DNA from: Pantoea cypripedii
Lineage (GTDB): Bacteria; Pseudomonadota; Gammaproteobacteria; Enterobacterales; Enterobacteriaceae
Assembly: GCF_011395035.1 (NCBI RefSeq)
Contig: NZ_CP024770.1
Span: forward strand, 1,205,389-1,269,388
Direction: 5' to 3'
Length of the DNA: 64,000 nt
The stretch's first letter is position 1, and each line of letters begins with the position of its first letter. A model generated the notes under the pieces. It was not told where the DNA came from. It ran no database searches and saw nothing but the letters and a program-made list of their open reading frames with translations. Of this stretch, positions 15,742-25,649 are shown piece by piece. The translations under genes were made by a program, and so were the position numbers.

Positions 15742-18700
15742 TCACTCCTCCAGCGGGCTGGCTTGCACAAACATCACAAAGAATTGCCGAAACAGGCTAT
15801 GGGCGATATCAGATGTGGCATTAACCCCGGCCAGCTGGTGGTAAAAAGACGGGGAAGACGCCGGTTTGTCTGATTCCGTCTCGCGTTTATGTGCAGTATG
15901 AACGTGTGGGCGCGCGCGTTTTTTAGCATAATCTAACATCATGCCAAGAAAACTGAGCAGCCAATCCGCATTGCGAAAGGTAAATTCAGTCATGTATCCA
16001 ATATTAGAAAACGCTGACTCAACAATAGGCGTGAACAGCTGATATTTTTCCGCCTTGTTCTCTCTGCTTTTGTTATTGCTGGCAGTCGGTTTTTTCGACA
16101 TATATCTGTTGCGGAAATGATATATTTTTTCTCTCATTACCGGGTCGTAGGTAAAATCATAAAAATGGTTTAAAAAAGCACCGAGAAACTCCTCATCGCT
16201 TAACAGGTAATCTTTGAAATTATTCACATCGGACATCAGTTTTTTTGCCAGCACGCTCATTCCATGGATGGTGAGTTTTTTAAGTGGATGACCTGCATCA
16301 AGATAAACTTCCGCACCGACATATCCCTCTCCTTCATCACTCATGGCGCTGTGTCCTGTCTCATGAATGAAGACATTGGCTACTTCTTTGGCTGGCATTT
16401 CTTTTATGGCATGCCACATCAAATAGATATGTTGAAAATCATCCCTGCTTGATGTGTAACCGACGACGTTAGTTCCCATTAACATCTTCTCTGACGCCAG
16501 TTTGGCACATTTTGCCGGTATCCGCCCATCACTCAGAAAACGATCTTCTACGATATGTATTTTATTGAGTGATAGCCTATTTGCAGCCTCCAATACCTTG
16601 ATGAAATTTTTGCGAAATAAGGCGACATGACTGCTGTTAATATTTAATTTAGAAAAAAACATTCTCATAAATTTCAACATCCCATCAGGGTTTTCAACCG
16701 GGTCAATCATGGCGAGTGCCAGTCTGGCACTGTAATGCGTTTCATGTATTGCATCCTTAATGCCTTTGACCTCCTGGGGGTATTTTCTAAGCAATTGTTC
16801 TTCGTCAATCGTCTTGAGAATAAAGGATGTAGACCCGAGAACAGCTTTTTTCATCCTGGTTAAAACAGTCTGGAGTACTGACTGGTTGTCAATAATAATG
16901 TGCTCAAGGTTTTTCAGAGCCTGATAATATTTATGATACTTAATCTGGAAATCATTATAACGCGATGCAATTCTTGTTCTTTCAGCAATAACATGTTCCA
17001 TATCCACGACAAAATCATCAATGTCTTTATTTCCTCTTAGATAATGGAGGATTTTATAATGACCAAACAGCTCCTTTAATGTTGAGAAGACGCCATCTGT
17101 TAGCGGTTTTCGCCATGTACCTAACTCCTGCACCAGACGTTTCGCGGTACCGTCGCCGAATTGTTCGAAGGTGGGGTGCAGTCGTGACGCAATCTGTCGA
17201 AACAGAGACTTTATATGGATCTTTTTTAACAGAAAGGGTGGCGGGATTGCAGGGAGAAGGCGCGCGACTTCTTCTATAGCCGCGATACGTGCTGGAGAAG
17301 CATAAGGCGTTACGGTTTGATAGCCGCTGGAAGACGGTGTCAGAGCATCGAAGTACAGCGGCTGTGGTGAAACGGTATCACGGCTTTGGCGTGCCAGCGG
17401 GGTGGCCGGTTGCCAGTGACGCCATTGACCTACATGATTCGGCTGCACATAGACAGTGCTGCCTGTGGCGTTCCTGAATTCAACAATCACCTGCGGATGT
17501 GGCCCGGTTTTCACCCAGCTTTGCTGATAGTGCCAGCCCGCGGGGAAGCTGTTGGGATCCAGATGGTTATAGACGATATCCCGTTCGGGGTTGTCTGCTT
17601 CGGTTTGATTAAACCTGATTGGCACCTGAGAGACGGGCGATAAACTGGCGATGAGAGCGGGCAGTCGTTGCTCGTTGAATGCCTGGCGAAATTCGGCAAC
17701 CGGAATGCTCAGTCCTGCGGGTGGCAAGGTGTCGGGTTGTGGCCATAAATGCTGGCTTGGCGCGTCCAGCAGATAATACTTTTGCCCGGCGGGTGTGGTG
17801 ACGTTGCAATGCAACTGATCGGTGAATTCATCCCAGCTGACACCGGTGAGATTGTATCCGCGGGGCAGATCGTTAAGCGGCAGGGAACGCTGGAACAGTT
17901 CCCTGCTGAAGGTATTCTGAAACGCAGTGGTGGAACAAAGTTTTGCGCCCACAAGGTTGTCATCCACCAGGCTTTCTTCAGCCTGCGTCATATTGACGGG
18001 GGCCACGGTGGGGTGCGCCGGATGGTCTATGACACTGTTCACCAGCCAATGATAGACAGAGTTCAGGGCGTAATTTCCCATCTTTCCCAGCTCACTGGCG
18101 GCTTCCTCCTCAGGAATTAAGCTTAAGGCGCAACCCACAAACTTAAGCGCAATGTTTTTGTTCGATTCTCCCAGCACAGTGGATTTGAGTGCGCTATAGC
18201 AGCTGGTGACTGGATTTAAGCCATACAATATTTCCAGCAGATTGGGTGGCTGTAAGGTGGGCGCTGTGGCTGGAGAGGCGGGTAAGGTGAGGTTAGGGAA
18301 CTGATGTTCACTGATCTGCTGCGCCAGTACGGCAGCGCAATGCGACCAGTCCACGTCAGGATCATCCACCTTCATCTTTACTTCGGCATCAATCAGGAAA
18401 CGGATATGGGCGAGATTGGGCAATGCCGCCGGGGAGAGCCGGGTCAGCATGTCTACTTTGCCTGCGCCATTGAGCATAGACTGCGTTCCTTCGCGGGTGC
18501 TGAATTCATCACTGGCGTCGAAGCTGCCCAACTGCCCCGGTTTATTCATCGGCGTTATCGGCGTTATAAAGATGGCACGTGAAGCCAGATCGTGGCTGGC
18601 GTAAACATAGCAACCGACGCAGGAAACGTCGGTTTTATCTCCTGAGGTTTGTTCCAGACGCACCGGAAAAACCCGTACGCTACCCGGCGTCAGTAATTGT

Positions 18701-21225
18701 TCCTGATAAAAGTGCTGATCGTCAGCGGACAGATCTTCCAGTACCATCTGATACCATGCGTGCATGGTGTCACGTATCCCGTTGTAGGTCTGGATGATGG
18801 CAGAAGCATTGCCCGCAGGATAGTTGAGCAAGCCCCTGAGTTTGCTGGCATACAAATGGTAATGGATAAGTTGCTGCTGCTGGAGCTGCATAGCGGTCAA
18901 ATAATGGTGCATCCCGTCTTTGGGGTTAAAGAACAGCTTATCTGTCGCGGCAAATTCAGCCAGCAATGCGGGCTCTGAACGACGGTACATCAGCTGTGAG
19001 CCAAATCTCTCCAGTTCCTCCCCGCTGGCCTGATTGAGGATTTGTTCATCCTGAATTTCATACGCGGCGACTGCTCGCTGATATCCGGCGCGTGACAGGC
19101 AATGTTCGCTGGCGAGATCGAGGTGATTGCACAATTTAAGCATCGGATATTCCTGCCGCATCATGGTCAGCGCCAGAAAATCCAGCTTTGCCACCAGGCT
19201 ATCCTGTCCCTGTCGATCCCTGACAACCGCTTCAACCGCTTTACGCACATGGCTGCTAAATACCTGCTCCATTTCCAGCAACACGGCGGCGAGGTCGCGA
19301 TACGTCGTGGTCGCGGGTTTAATTCGCTGGCTGAATTGTTGCAGGCTGATAAGCAGCGGGCGACCTGTGGCGTCCAGGCTATGGTCCAGGGCCAGCAAAA
19401 AACGACGAGCCAGTGCAGCGGTGCCTCTGGTTGAGCGAACAAAGGCAGCGATCGATTCCGGGTGTTGTTTAAACGCCGCAACGTCGGGCAGACGGGTGAT
19501 AAAATTTGTCGCCTGGGTGGGATCGATACGCAGTCGGTGGTGTTGACTATCCCATGACACGATGCGGTCGCAGGCTGTCAGAAAGGTCTTTTTATCAAAC
19601 AGGTTGTCAGGGTCTGCATCCACAAAGTCTTCCAGTAGTTTGCCAAACTGCTGTGTTGACAGCGACTCAATACGCTGGCTGAGCTGGCTCATCATATCCC
19701 GCAAGCTGTTGGTCTGGAGTGGCGCAGGGGCAACCATGCAGGCTGGTGCGTTGGGGTCGGTATCAAGCCAACCGGGCCAGCTGACCGGTTTGACTGTGGT
19801 GGTTGAGGAGGGGTCTGCTTCGAATTCAAGCTGGTGGACAAACCCGGCGCCGAAGCCACGCTTATCGACTTGCCACCAGTCAGGACGGTATAAGGCGGTG
19901 GTCTCTTCAGCCTGCACGCTCGATATAATCCAGCCGCCTTTAGACGGTGCCGTGTTGATAACCGGTGTGACTACTGAGGTGATGGCTGCTTTTTGTGGCG
20001 CGGGGGCTGGCCAGGGGCGCATCTGCCTTTGGTACTGGTGTAACGCGACGGGACTTTGTCTCAGGGGGATGTGGCAACCGTGAACGATCACCGCGGCCTC
20101 ACTGGTCACCATGCGCGTGCCTTCCTGTACCATCCTGAGATCGTTGTCAGCAACGAAATGCTCGAAAGTCACTACTCCCCGGCCCTGCAACGGGGCCGTG
20201 TCATTGACAGGGGCGGCGGGGAAGTCTCCGGCACAGGTGGGAAAGTGCTGATCGGGTCTCAGAAATTCAGCGCTGGTATGGGGCGCAAACCGCAGGGGAA
20301 GGCCGTCATGTTGATGATTGAGCACCGAGTTAGCGGTTAACTTAAGCCAGAAGACAATCGGTTCAGGTGGTTCCCCAGGTTGTGGTTGCACACCGGGTGA
20401 CCCAAATGAGGAGATCAGCCGGGAAGGCCACTCCTGCAAATGGGTGATGAGGTGGGCGAACGTAATGGGTTTCGGATGGTAAGCGCTATCGCGGCCACTT
20501 CCCAGTAATTTGCCGGAAGCGTACTGATCACCTGCCTGCAACAGGGGTTTGATGCCCTGAACCGGCGCGAGTCTGACGGCATTGATAAAGTGGATGATCA
20601 GCGCCGGAAGGGGGTAAAGCGTGGCAACGGATCGCATGATAAATTGCTTTCCCGCACCGGGGGTGGCTTCAATTAACGGCTTATCCGATACCAGAAAAAT
20701 TTCCCGCATCAGCAGATGATGAAGATGGGGGTAACGGGAAGGGAGTTGTGCAAAGATTGCCGCATCGGTGATAAAGGGAAAAATCACCTGCAACCGTGCC
20801 AGCAGCTGTACATCGTTTAATAACGCCTGCATCGGCAGGATTGCCGAACCATCACGCAACTCCTGGCGCTTTTCGGCGAGAAACGCCAGCAAATCCTCCG
20901 ACATACGTTGCCAGCTTAACGGGGAGATGTTGTCTGGTCGGGCAACGGTTTGTCGCTGAAAGTCGCTCAGGCGGGTGCGAATATGAGCCAGCAGCGCATC
21001 ATAGCTATCGAATGTTGTGGCATCGGGTAGCTCCGCACTCAGATGATGATATTCCGTCAATACTCCATCCCGGGGGATAACAGGTAGCTGGGGCCACAGG
21101 GATTTCATAAAGACATACGCATTCTGAATCAGCCGCAGTGGCCATGTATTTTTATGACTGTCAGTTGATGGCGTGTAGTTGTTGAGAATGCTGGAAGTAC
21201 TATGCGGGGTGGGTCCAATAGGCAT
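15742..21225 (-). CDS. Giant 1827-residue toxin-like protein with C-terminal HETGH zincin motif
   Basis: I do not recognise a named family over the full length. The start has a strong site (GGAGGAGGAAAGCG before ATG). No Sec or Tat signal and no clear membrane helix pair are seen. Residues 1-1300 are rich in amphipathic helices (LxxLL- and LRxxLxD-type) and Gln/His/Pro-rich linkers. The last third contains HETGH at 1621-1625 in NVFIHETGHSAMSDEGEGY, with several acidic residues 5-18 positions later that could be a third metal ligand, so a zinc metalloprotease domain is likely. DNA of this part (about 15950-17080) is AT-rich: 16621-16680 has 16 G+C of 60, against 36 of 60 at 17341-17400. Size and layout resemble dermonecrotic/insecticidal-type toxins or large type III/VI effectors. 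No secretion or immunity gene is adjacent. Confidence 0.75.
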   Translation of the reverse strand: MPIGPTPHSTSSILNNYTPSTDSHKNTWPLRLIQNAYVFMKSLWPQLPVIPRDGVLTEYHHLSAELPDATTFDSYDALLAHIRTRLSDFQRQTVARPDNISPLSWQRMSEDLLAFLAEKRQELRDGSAILPMQALLNDVQLLARLQVIFPFITDAAIFAQLPSRYPHLHHLLMREIFLVSDKPLIEATPGAGKQFIMRSVATLYPLPALIIHFINAVRLAPVQGIKPLLQAGDQYASGKLLGSGRDSAYHPKPITFAHLITHLQEWPSRLISSFGSPGVQPQPGEPPEPIVFWLKLTANSVLNHQHDGLPLRFAPHTSAEFLRPDQHFPTCAGDFPAAPVNDTAPLQGRGVVTFEHFVADNDLRMVQEGTRMVTSEAAVIVHGCHIPLRQSPVALHQYQRQMRPWPAPAPQKAAITSVVTPVINTAPSKGGWIISSVQAEETTALYRPDWWQVDKRGFGAGFVHQLEFEADPSSTTTVKPVSWPGWLDTDPNAPACMVAPAPLQTNSLRDMMSQLSQRIESLSTQQFGKLLEDFVDADPDNLFDKKTFLTACDRIVSWDSQHHRLRIDPTQATNFITRLPDVAAFKQHPESIAAFVRSTRGTAALARRFLLALDHSLDATGRPLLISLQQFSQRIKPATTTYRDLAAVLLEMEQVFSSHVRKAVEAVVRDRQGQDSLVAKLDFLALTMMRQEYPMLKLCNHLDLASEHCLSRAGYQRAVAAYEIQDEQILNQASGEELERFGSQLMYRRSEPALLAEFAATDKLFFNPKDGMHHYLTAMQLQQQQLIHYHLYASKLRGLLNYPAGNASAIIQTYNGIRDTMHAWYQMVLEDLSADDQHFYQEQLLTPGSVRVFPVRLEQTSGDKTDVSCVGCYVYASHDLASRAIFITPITPMNKPGQLGSFDASDEFSTREGTQSMLNGAGKVDMLTRLSPAALPNLAHIRFLIDAEVKMKVDDPDVDWSHCAAVLAQQISEHQFPNLTLPASPATAPTLQPPNLLEILYGLNPVTSCYSALKSTVLGESNKNIALKFVGCALSLIPEEEAASELGKMGNYALNSVYHWLVNSVIDHPAHPTVAPVNMTQAEESLVDDNLVGAKLCSTTAFQNTFSRELFQRSLPLNDLPRGYNLTGVSWDEFTDQLHCNVTTPAGQKYYLLDAPSQHLWPQPDTLPPAGLSIPVAEFRQAFNEQRLPALIASLSPVSQVPIRFNQTEADNPERDIVYNHLDPNSFPAGWHYQQSWVKTGPHPQVIVEFRNATGSTVYVQPNHVGQWRHWQPATPLARQSRDTVSPQPLYFDALTPSSSGYQTVTPYASPARIAAIEEVARLLPAIPPPFLLKKIHIKSLFRQIASRLHPTFEQFGDGTAKRLVQELGTWRKPLTDGVFSTLKELFGHYKILHYLRGNKDIDDFVVDMEHVIAERTRIASRYNDFQIKYHKYYQALKNLEHIIIDNQSVLQTVLTRMKKAVLGSTSFILKTIDEEQLLRKYPQEVKGIKDAIHETHYSARLALAMIDPVENPDGMLKFMRMFFSKLNINSSHVALFRKNFIKVLEAANRLSLNKIHIVEDRFLSDGRIPAKCAKLASEKMLMGTNVVGYTSSRDDFQHIYLMWHAIKEMPAKEVANVFIHETGHSAMSDEGEGYVGAEVYLDAGHPLKKLTIHGMSVLAKKLMSDVNNFKDYLLSDEEFLGAFLNHFYDFTYDPVMREKIYHFRNRYMSKKPTASNNKSRENKAEKYQLFTPIVESAFSNIGYMTEFTFRNADWLLSFLGMMLDYAKKRARPHVHTAHKRETESDKPASSPSFYHQLAGVNATSDIAHSLFRQFFVMFVQASPLEE

Positions 21226-21428
21226 CGCTTTCCTCCTCCATAAGCTGAAGCTAGCCTGGATGACCTGGCGATGATGTGCTCTGATAAATTTATGAGAACT
21301 GCCCGACCATGCTTCAACGGTGGCAAAAATAATCGTCTGATTTCAGAGAAATGTTCATGTCATGCAAGGTGATGAAATGAAACTCAGAGGTTGTTGATTT
21401 TTTACCAGGGGGAGGGGAGCGTTAATTC

Positions 21429-21467
21429 GCTGGCAGCTACCCGTCTTAACAACCGGTAACTGCCAGC
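21429..21467. repeat. Imperfect inverted repeat downstream of the chemoreceptor gene
   Basis: GCTGGCAGCTACC and GGTAACTGCCAGC pair over 12 of 13 positions around a 13-base loop. It lies 21 bases beyond the chemoreceptor stop on the minus strand and may be a terminator without a T-run. Confidence 0.4.
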
Positions 21468-21487
21468 TCGGTTCTGCCTGAATAATC

Positions 21488-23107
21488 TTAATTAATGTTA
21501 ATCAGCGCCATATCCTGTGATCCCTGATACAGGTCAGTTGCCAGCGTGGTTTTATCGCTATCTACCTGGAAGCGTGTCACCGACTGTTGCAGGTTCACCA
21601 CCTGTTGTTGCAGCGAACTGGCCGCTGTCGCAACTTCGGCAACCAGCGAGGCATTCTGCTGTGTCACACCGTCCATCTGCTGGATGGCGATATTAATCTG
21701 CGAGATACCGCGGGTTTGTTCGCCGGAGGCCAGCATCACTTCATCCATGATATCGACCACTTTCTTCACATCGAGCATGACTTCATTCATGGTCACCCCG
21801 GCCTCTTTCACCAGGCCGGAACCCTGCTCGATATTGCCGAGCGAGTCATTGATCATGGTGCCGATCTCCTTCGCTGCGGTGGCGCTACGCTGGGCAAGGA
21901 CGCGAACTTCCGACGCGACCACGGCGAATCCACGTCCGGCTTCACCGGCGCGCGCGGCTTCAACCGCGGCATTCAGTGCCAGCAGGTTGGTCTGGAACGC
22001 AATACCGTCGATAACCCCGACAATGTCACCAATTTTGGCCGAGCTTTTCTCAATCGAACTCATGGTGGCCACCACCTCAGACACCACATTTGCGCCACGG
22101 GAAGCTGAATCCGAGGCTTTCTGTGACAGCGAATTGGCCTTGCGCGTGTTGTCTTCGTTGTTTTTCACCGTCGCCATAATCTGCTCCATGCTGGAGGCTG
22201 TTTCATCCAGTGAGGCGGCCTGCTGTTCGGTACGGCTGGAGAGATCGATGTTCCCGGCGGCGATTTCTTCCACTCCGGAGCCGATAGCATCCGTGCCGCT
22301 GCGCACCATCAGTACCATGTTTTCCAGTCCATCACGCATACGCTGCACGGCAGCAAACAGTTGCGCTATCTCATTTTTGCCCGAGATATCAATGCGCGCG
22401 CGCAGATCCCCTTCTGCAATACGGTCAAACACGGTGATCACATGATTGAGAGGTTTGACGATAAGATTGGTCATCACCGACCAGGCCAGTCCAGCCAGCA
22501 CCAGCGCACAGGCGATGGCAAAGTACAGGGTAAACTCCATGCGTTTTACCCGGTTGCTGGAGTCATCGTAAGCCACATCAATGCTTTTCAGTTTAAAGGC
22601 GACCAATGCTTTAGAGGCTTTATCGAATGCGCCATACAATGCTGTCGATTTCCCGGCACGCTGGCGATACTCGTCCAGTTTGCCTGCTTCCAGTGCCGCA
22701 AAAGCCGGATCAATAAACTCTTTCATTAGCGCGTCACGAGTGGTGGCCATTTCAGCCGCAATCGGGCGCTCCTCGGCGGATTGCGGGTACTTCAGGTAGT
22801 CCTGCCACTTCGCGCTGGCAGTATCGATTTTGCCTTTGGCACGTTCCAGCGCGACTTTGGCTTTGTCAGTATCGCCGCTCCCCATCAGGGATTCATATAA
22901 CCGTAAATCCAGCCGCCCGCGTAATAGCAGTTCTGAACTTTCATTCAGTGCGACCAGACCCGGTAATACCTCGGTATCCACGGTGGCGAAGGATTTATTC
23001 CCTGACTGTACGGCAACTAATCCTAAAATACCGACGAACAATAATAAGGCAGTCAGTGAAAAAACCATCATGCTGAGTGCAGTGCGGATCTTTATTCTAC
23101 GAAACAT
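21488..23107 (-). CDS. Methyl-accepting chemotaxis protein
   Basis: A 539-residue chemoreceptor of the Tar/Tsr architecture: membrane helix 1 (about residues 11-33), a periplasmic four-helix-bundle ligand domain (residues 35-190), membrane helix 2 (about 192-212), a HAMP segment (LIVKPLNHVITVFDRIAEGDLRARI), and a long signalling coiled coil with the hairpin tip IAFQTNLLALNAAVEAARAG. The C-terminus ends DMALININ and lacks the NWETF-type pentapeptide that tethers CheR/CheB, so it is probably a low-abundance receptor assisted by others. No chemotaxis operon is nearby; the ligand is unknown. Confidence 0.93.
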   Translation of the reverse strand: MFRRIKIRTALSMMVFSLTALLLFVGILGLVAVQSGNKSFATVDTEVLPGLVALNESSELLLRGRLDLRLYESLMGSGDTDKAKVALERAKGKIDTASAKWQDYLKYPQSAEERPIAAEMATTRDALMKEFIDPAFAALEAGKLDEYRQRAGKSTALYGAFDKASKALVAFKLKSIDVAYDDSSNRVKRMEFTLYFAIACALVLAGLAWSVMTNLIVKPLNHVITVFDRIAEGDLRARIDISGKNEIAQLFAAVQRMRDGLENMVLMVRSGTDAIGSGVEEIAAGNIDLSSRTEQQAASLDETASSMEQIMATVKNNEDNTRKANSLSQKASDSASRGANVVSEVVATMSSIEKSSAKIGDIVGVIDGIAFQTNLLALNAAVEAARAGEAGRGFAVVASEVRVLAQRSATAAKEIGTMINDSLGNIEQGSGLVKEAGVTMNEVMLDVKKVVDIMDEVMLASGEQTRGISQINIAIQQMDGVTQQNASLVAEVATAASSLQQQVVNLQQSVTRFQVDSDKTTLATDLYQGSQDMALININ

Positions 23108-23210
23108 AGAGTATTCCCTGCTAACGATTGAATGATGAATGCTGTGGCAAATAAATCCATTATTAAAAAAACAGGAAGCAACCTGCGTTGTTTCCTGTCA
23201 GAGAGCTGAC

Positions 23211-24287
23211 TCAGTGCTTATCCTGGGTTTTGGGCGCGTGAGCTAAGAACGTCTTAAGTTTTTGATGATAAAATTTTGCCTGCATCATGGTGCCATGCCC
23301 ACTGGTTTCGGCACTGGCCGGAATAAGGAGCAATTCAGCGTTTTTAATCCGATGCAATTCACCCTTAAGAATACCGGTCTCAACCGGGTTACGCTCATCG
23401 TCCGCTGAGTTGATAATCAGCATCGGTGCTTTGATGCGCTTCAGACCCGGCAACGCATTGTAATCCGCCGATGAATTCCAGATATAAATGAAGTCGTTAG
23501 CATCCGCCGTGACAGGTGCAGCGAGGCGTTCATCGACCAGCTTATCTGCCAGCGCGCGCGTAGGGGCTTTGTGCTGATAAGCCAGGGTGCCGCCGGTAGT
23601 GGCAATGCTGAACATAATGTTGGCGGTCCTCAGCGCAGGAGGTTGCTGGTGGTAATTGCCTTCTGCCCATGCGGGATCGTTTTTGATGGATTCAATTAAT
23701 ATACGGCGCAGCATCCAGTTACGTCCGGACAATTCATTAGGCTGTGAGGCCATCGGGACCAGTGCATCCATCATTGCCGGGTATTTTTCACCCCAAATCC
23801 AGGTCTGCATACCCCCCATTGAATAACCCATCACCAGGCGTAAATGAGAAATACCCAGACCTTCTTTCACCAGGCGATATTGCGCCGTCACCATATCGTC
23901 ATAATCGTAGTGCGGAAATGTCATCCGCAGGCCATCGGAGGGTTTGGATGATTTGCCGGAGCCGATCCCTTCCGGGATGATAATAAAATATTTTCTGATA
24001 TCCAGTGCCTGTCCTGGGCCAAATAATTTCCCGGCAAAGCCCGGAGCCAGTAACGCGTTAACAGGTTGGTTAGTACCGTGAAGTAATAATACCGCTGGTT
24101 TATTGCGATCGCCCAAAGTGAAATAATGAATACGCAGATCTTTCAGTTTTTCGCCGCTGTTGAAGGTAAATTCTTTAGCGACCCAATCCGCTTCTTGTGG
24201 TGTCGGTAATGCGCTGGCTGCCTGAGTTAATGGTGATAAAGTTAACAGAATGGCACCCGCCACGCCTGATATCATGCGATTAAACAT
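23211..24287 (-). CDS. Exported alpha/beta hydrolase, homoserine-acetyltransferase-like
   Basis: A 358-residue protein with a cleavable signal peptide (cleavage after LTQAASA, residue about 26). The hydrolase fold is shown by LLLHGTNQP (oxyanion region), the nucleophile elbow GYSMGGMQ, and a late ADDERNPVE acid region and SGHGT histidine. Overall spacing matches the MetX-like branch of alpha/beta hydrolases, but the signal peptide places it in the periplasm, so it is more likely an esterase or lactonase than a methionine enzyme. It stands alone between the chemoreceptor and a hypothetical gene. Confidence 0.85.
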   Translation of the reverse strand: MFNRMISGVAGAILLTLSPLTQAASALPTPQEADWVAKEFTFNSGEKLKDLRIHYFTLGDRNKPAVLLLHGTNQPVNALLAPGFAGKLFGPGQALDIRKYFIIIPEGIGSGKSSKPSDGLRMTFPHYDYDDMVTAQYRLVKEGLGISHLRLVMGYSMGGMQTWIWGEKYPAMMDALVPMASQPNELSGRNWMLRRILIESIKNDPAWAEGNYHQQPPALRTANIMFSIATTGGTLAYQHKAPTRALADKLVDERLAAPVTADANDFIYIWNSSADYNALPGLKRIKAPMLIINSADDERNPVETGILKGELHRIKNAELLLIPASAETSGHGTMMQAKFYHQKLKTFLAHAPKTQDKH

Positions 24288-24644
24288 TGAAGTAACTCTT
24301 AAGTTATTTTTTGTCCCCTGGAAGTCTGATATTAATTTTAATAAAGAAAAATCCCAATGAACATCAACAGCATCGGGGAAAAAAAAGACAATTCTCTTCT
24401 TTTTTGAGTTTTAACAAGACGATTTTTATCTGGTTTTTCTTATGCTAATACAACCGGGTATTTCTTCTGCGGTTTTTTTTCAGCTGTTTAGTTCAGCGTT
24501 GTTCACGCAAAACTGTTTCAGTTCCATATACCGGGATTGTGCAGCTAAAGCGTGGCATTGTTTGTTGAGAATTGACCAAATACGGCAGAAGGTTAATCTG
24601 CCGATATGAATAGCCCTTTAACACAAATTTTCGGATGACCATCC
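24288..24644. other. Intergenic region, AT-rich
   Basis: Contains the promoter side of the hydrolase gene and the 3' flank of the hypothetical gene at 24645. Runs of T and A dominate. A 71-codon minus-strand frame at 24493-24708 overlaps the hypothetical gene in another phase and is not supported. Confidence 0.5.
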
Positions 24645-25106
24645 TCAAACTGAGGTGGTCTTTTTTTGTCTCAGGCGCAGGGGCTTTGGTTGATAGCGGT
24701 TTACCCAATTACTGATAGTCTGACCTTCCTTGTCCGCTTCGCTAAACACAATGACAGTCGCTCTGCGACCATGTGATTCAATTGCATGGAGTAAGTCTGC
24801 TGTTGGAGAAAAAACCAGGTAGATGGCATCAAGCAGGATATGTTCTTTCCGGAGTGTCTGTGTGGAGAATAATCCAACCTTGACTCCTGAGACCAGAATC
24901 TGCTTTTTGCTATGCAGTATCCGGAAGGTTGGTTCATCAAACGCTTTGGTTAAATATTCTTCGCAGGATGCCTTCACAGGAACGCAAACCCGTAAATTCC
25001 GGCCTGACTGGCTGGCCTGTTCAAGTGCAACCTGAACAATGTTTTTATAGTAAGGTTCCAGCTTGTCTTTTGATTTAACAAAGCAATATCGGTCTTTTAA
25101 CGGCAT
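24645..25106 (-). CDS. Hypothetical protein, 153 residues
   Basis: I do not recognise the family. The frame has a GGAG-containing leader 14 bases before the ATG and codon usage like its neighbours, so it looks real. The product is soluble and mixed alpha/beta: an N-terminal helix (YYKNIVQVALEQASQSG), strands NLRVCVPVK and KKQILVSGVKVGLFS, and a second alpha/beta unit IYLVFSPTADLLHAIESHG followed by RATVIVFSEAD. Two strand-helix units resemble a small Rossmann-like or flavodoxin-like layout, but no binding motif is evident. It lies alone in a region with low gene density. Function unknown. Confidence 0.55.
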   Translation of the reverse strand: MPLKDRYCFVKSKDKLEPYYKNIVQVALEQASQSGRNLRVCVPVKASCEEYLTKAFDEPTFRILHSKKQILVSGVKVGLFSTQTLRKEHILLDAIYLVFSPTADLLHAIESHGRRATVIVFSEADKEGQTISNWVNRYQPKPLRLRQKKTTSV

Positions 25107-25649
25107 TTAATTTCTTTGATCTCCAATCGGTAATGAAATGATTTATTGCTGTGATAAATGAGAGAGAATAGATATCAACTAAAGTATGGCACAAATTACT
25201 CATTACGCCGCCGGGATTAGAAAAAGAGAACAAAAAACTCCACGATTTGTCACATTTACATTTCTTCGCCACAGCAGACGTTGGATGAATGAAACCCTGT
25301 TCTTCTTCTGAAAGGACAAATCCTGGCGTGTTGAATGTCGATGTGTTGTCGTTTTTGTGATCTAAATTGCAGTACCATAAATATAAATTGTACTACAATC
25401 TCAGCATCAGACGATGAAGCGAGTTGCTTATGCTATTGATTGTACACAAATTCCAGTTTACCAACCCGGAAGCTTAGTGAGATCAACAGGTAACCATGTG
25501 CAGAGGTTGAGGAAACGTCATTGAATAGGTCCAATGAATACCGGCGGGTGTTACTCAGGTAATGTCACATTAATTAATCATTAAATTAAAAGCAGCTGAT
25601 TACGGTCAGAGGGATTGTTATTGTATAAAAGTTAATCGAGGTTTATTTC
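25107..25649. other. Intergenic region with regulatory signals
   Basis: No supported gene in 543 bases; a 65-codon minus-strand frame at 25075-25272 overlaps the hypothetical gene and has no family character. The right part is the promoter region of the carrier/dehydrogenase operon and contains the palindrome at 25387. Confidence 0.5.
25387..25399. promoter_or_regulatory. GntR/FadR-type operator ATTGTA-C-TACAAT
   Basis: Perfect palindrome whose core TTGTACTACAA fits the TNGTNNNACNA consensus of FCD-class GntR regulators. It lies 251 bases upstream of the carrier gene. No GntR gene is next to it; the nearest in this window is at 49674. Confidence 0.5.

Noticed and set aside
24493..24708. 71-codon frame near the hypothetical gene
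   Set aside because: Lies in another phase over the 3' end of the gene at 24645 and has no support.
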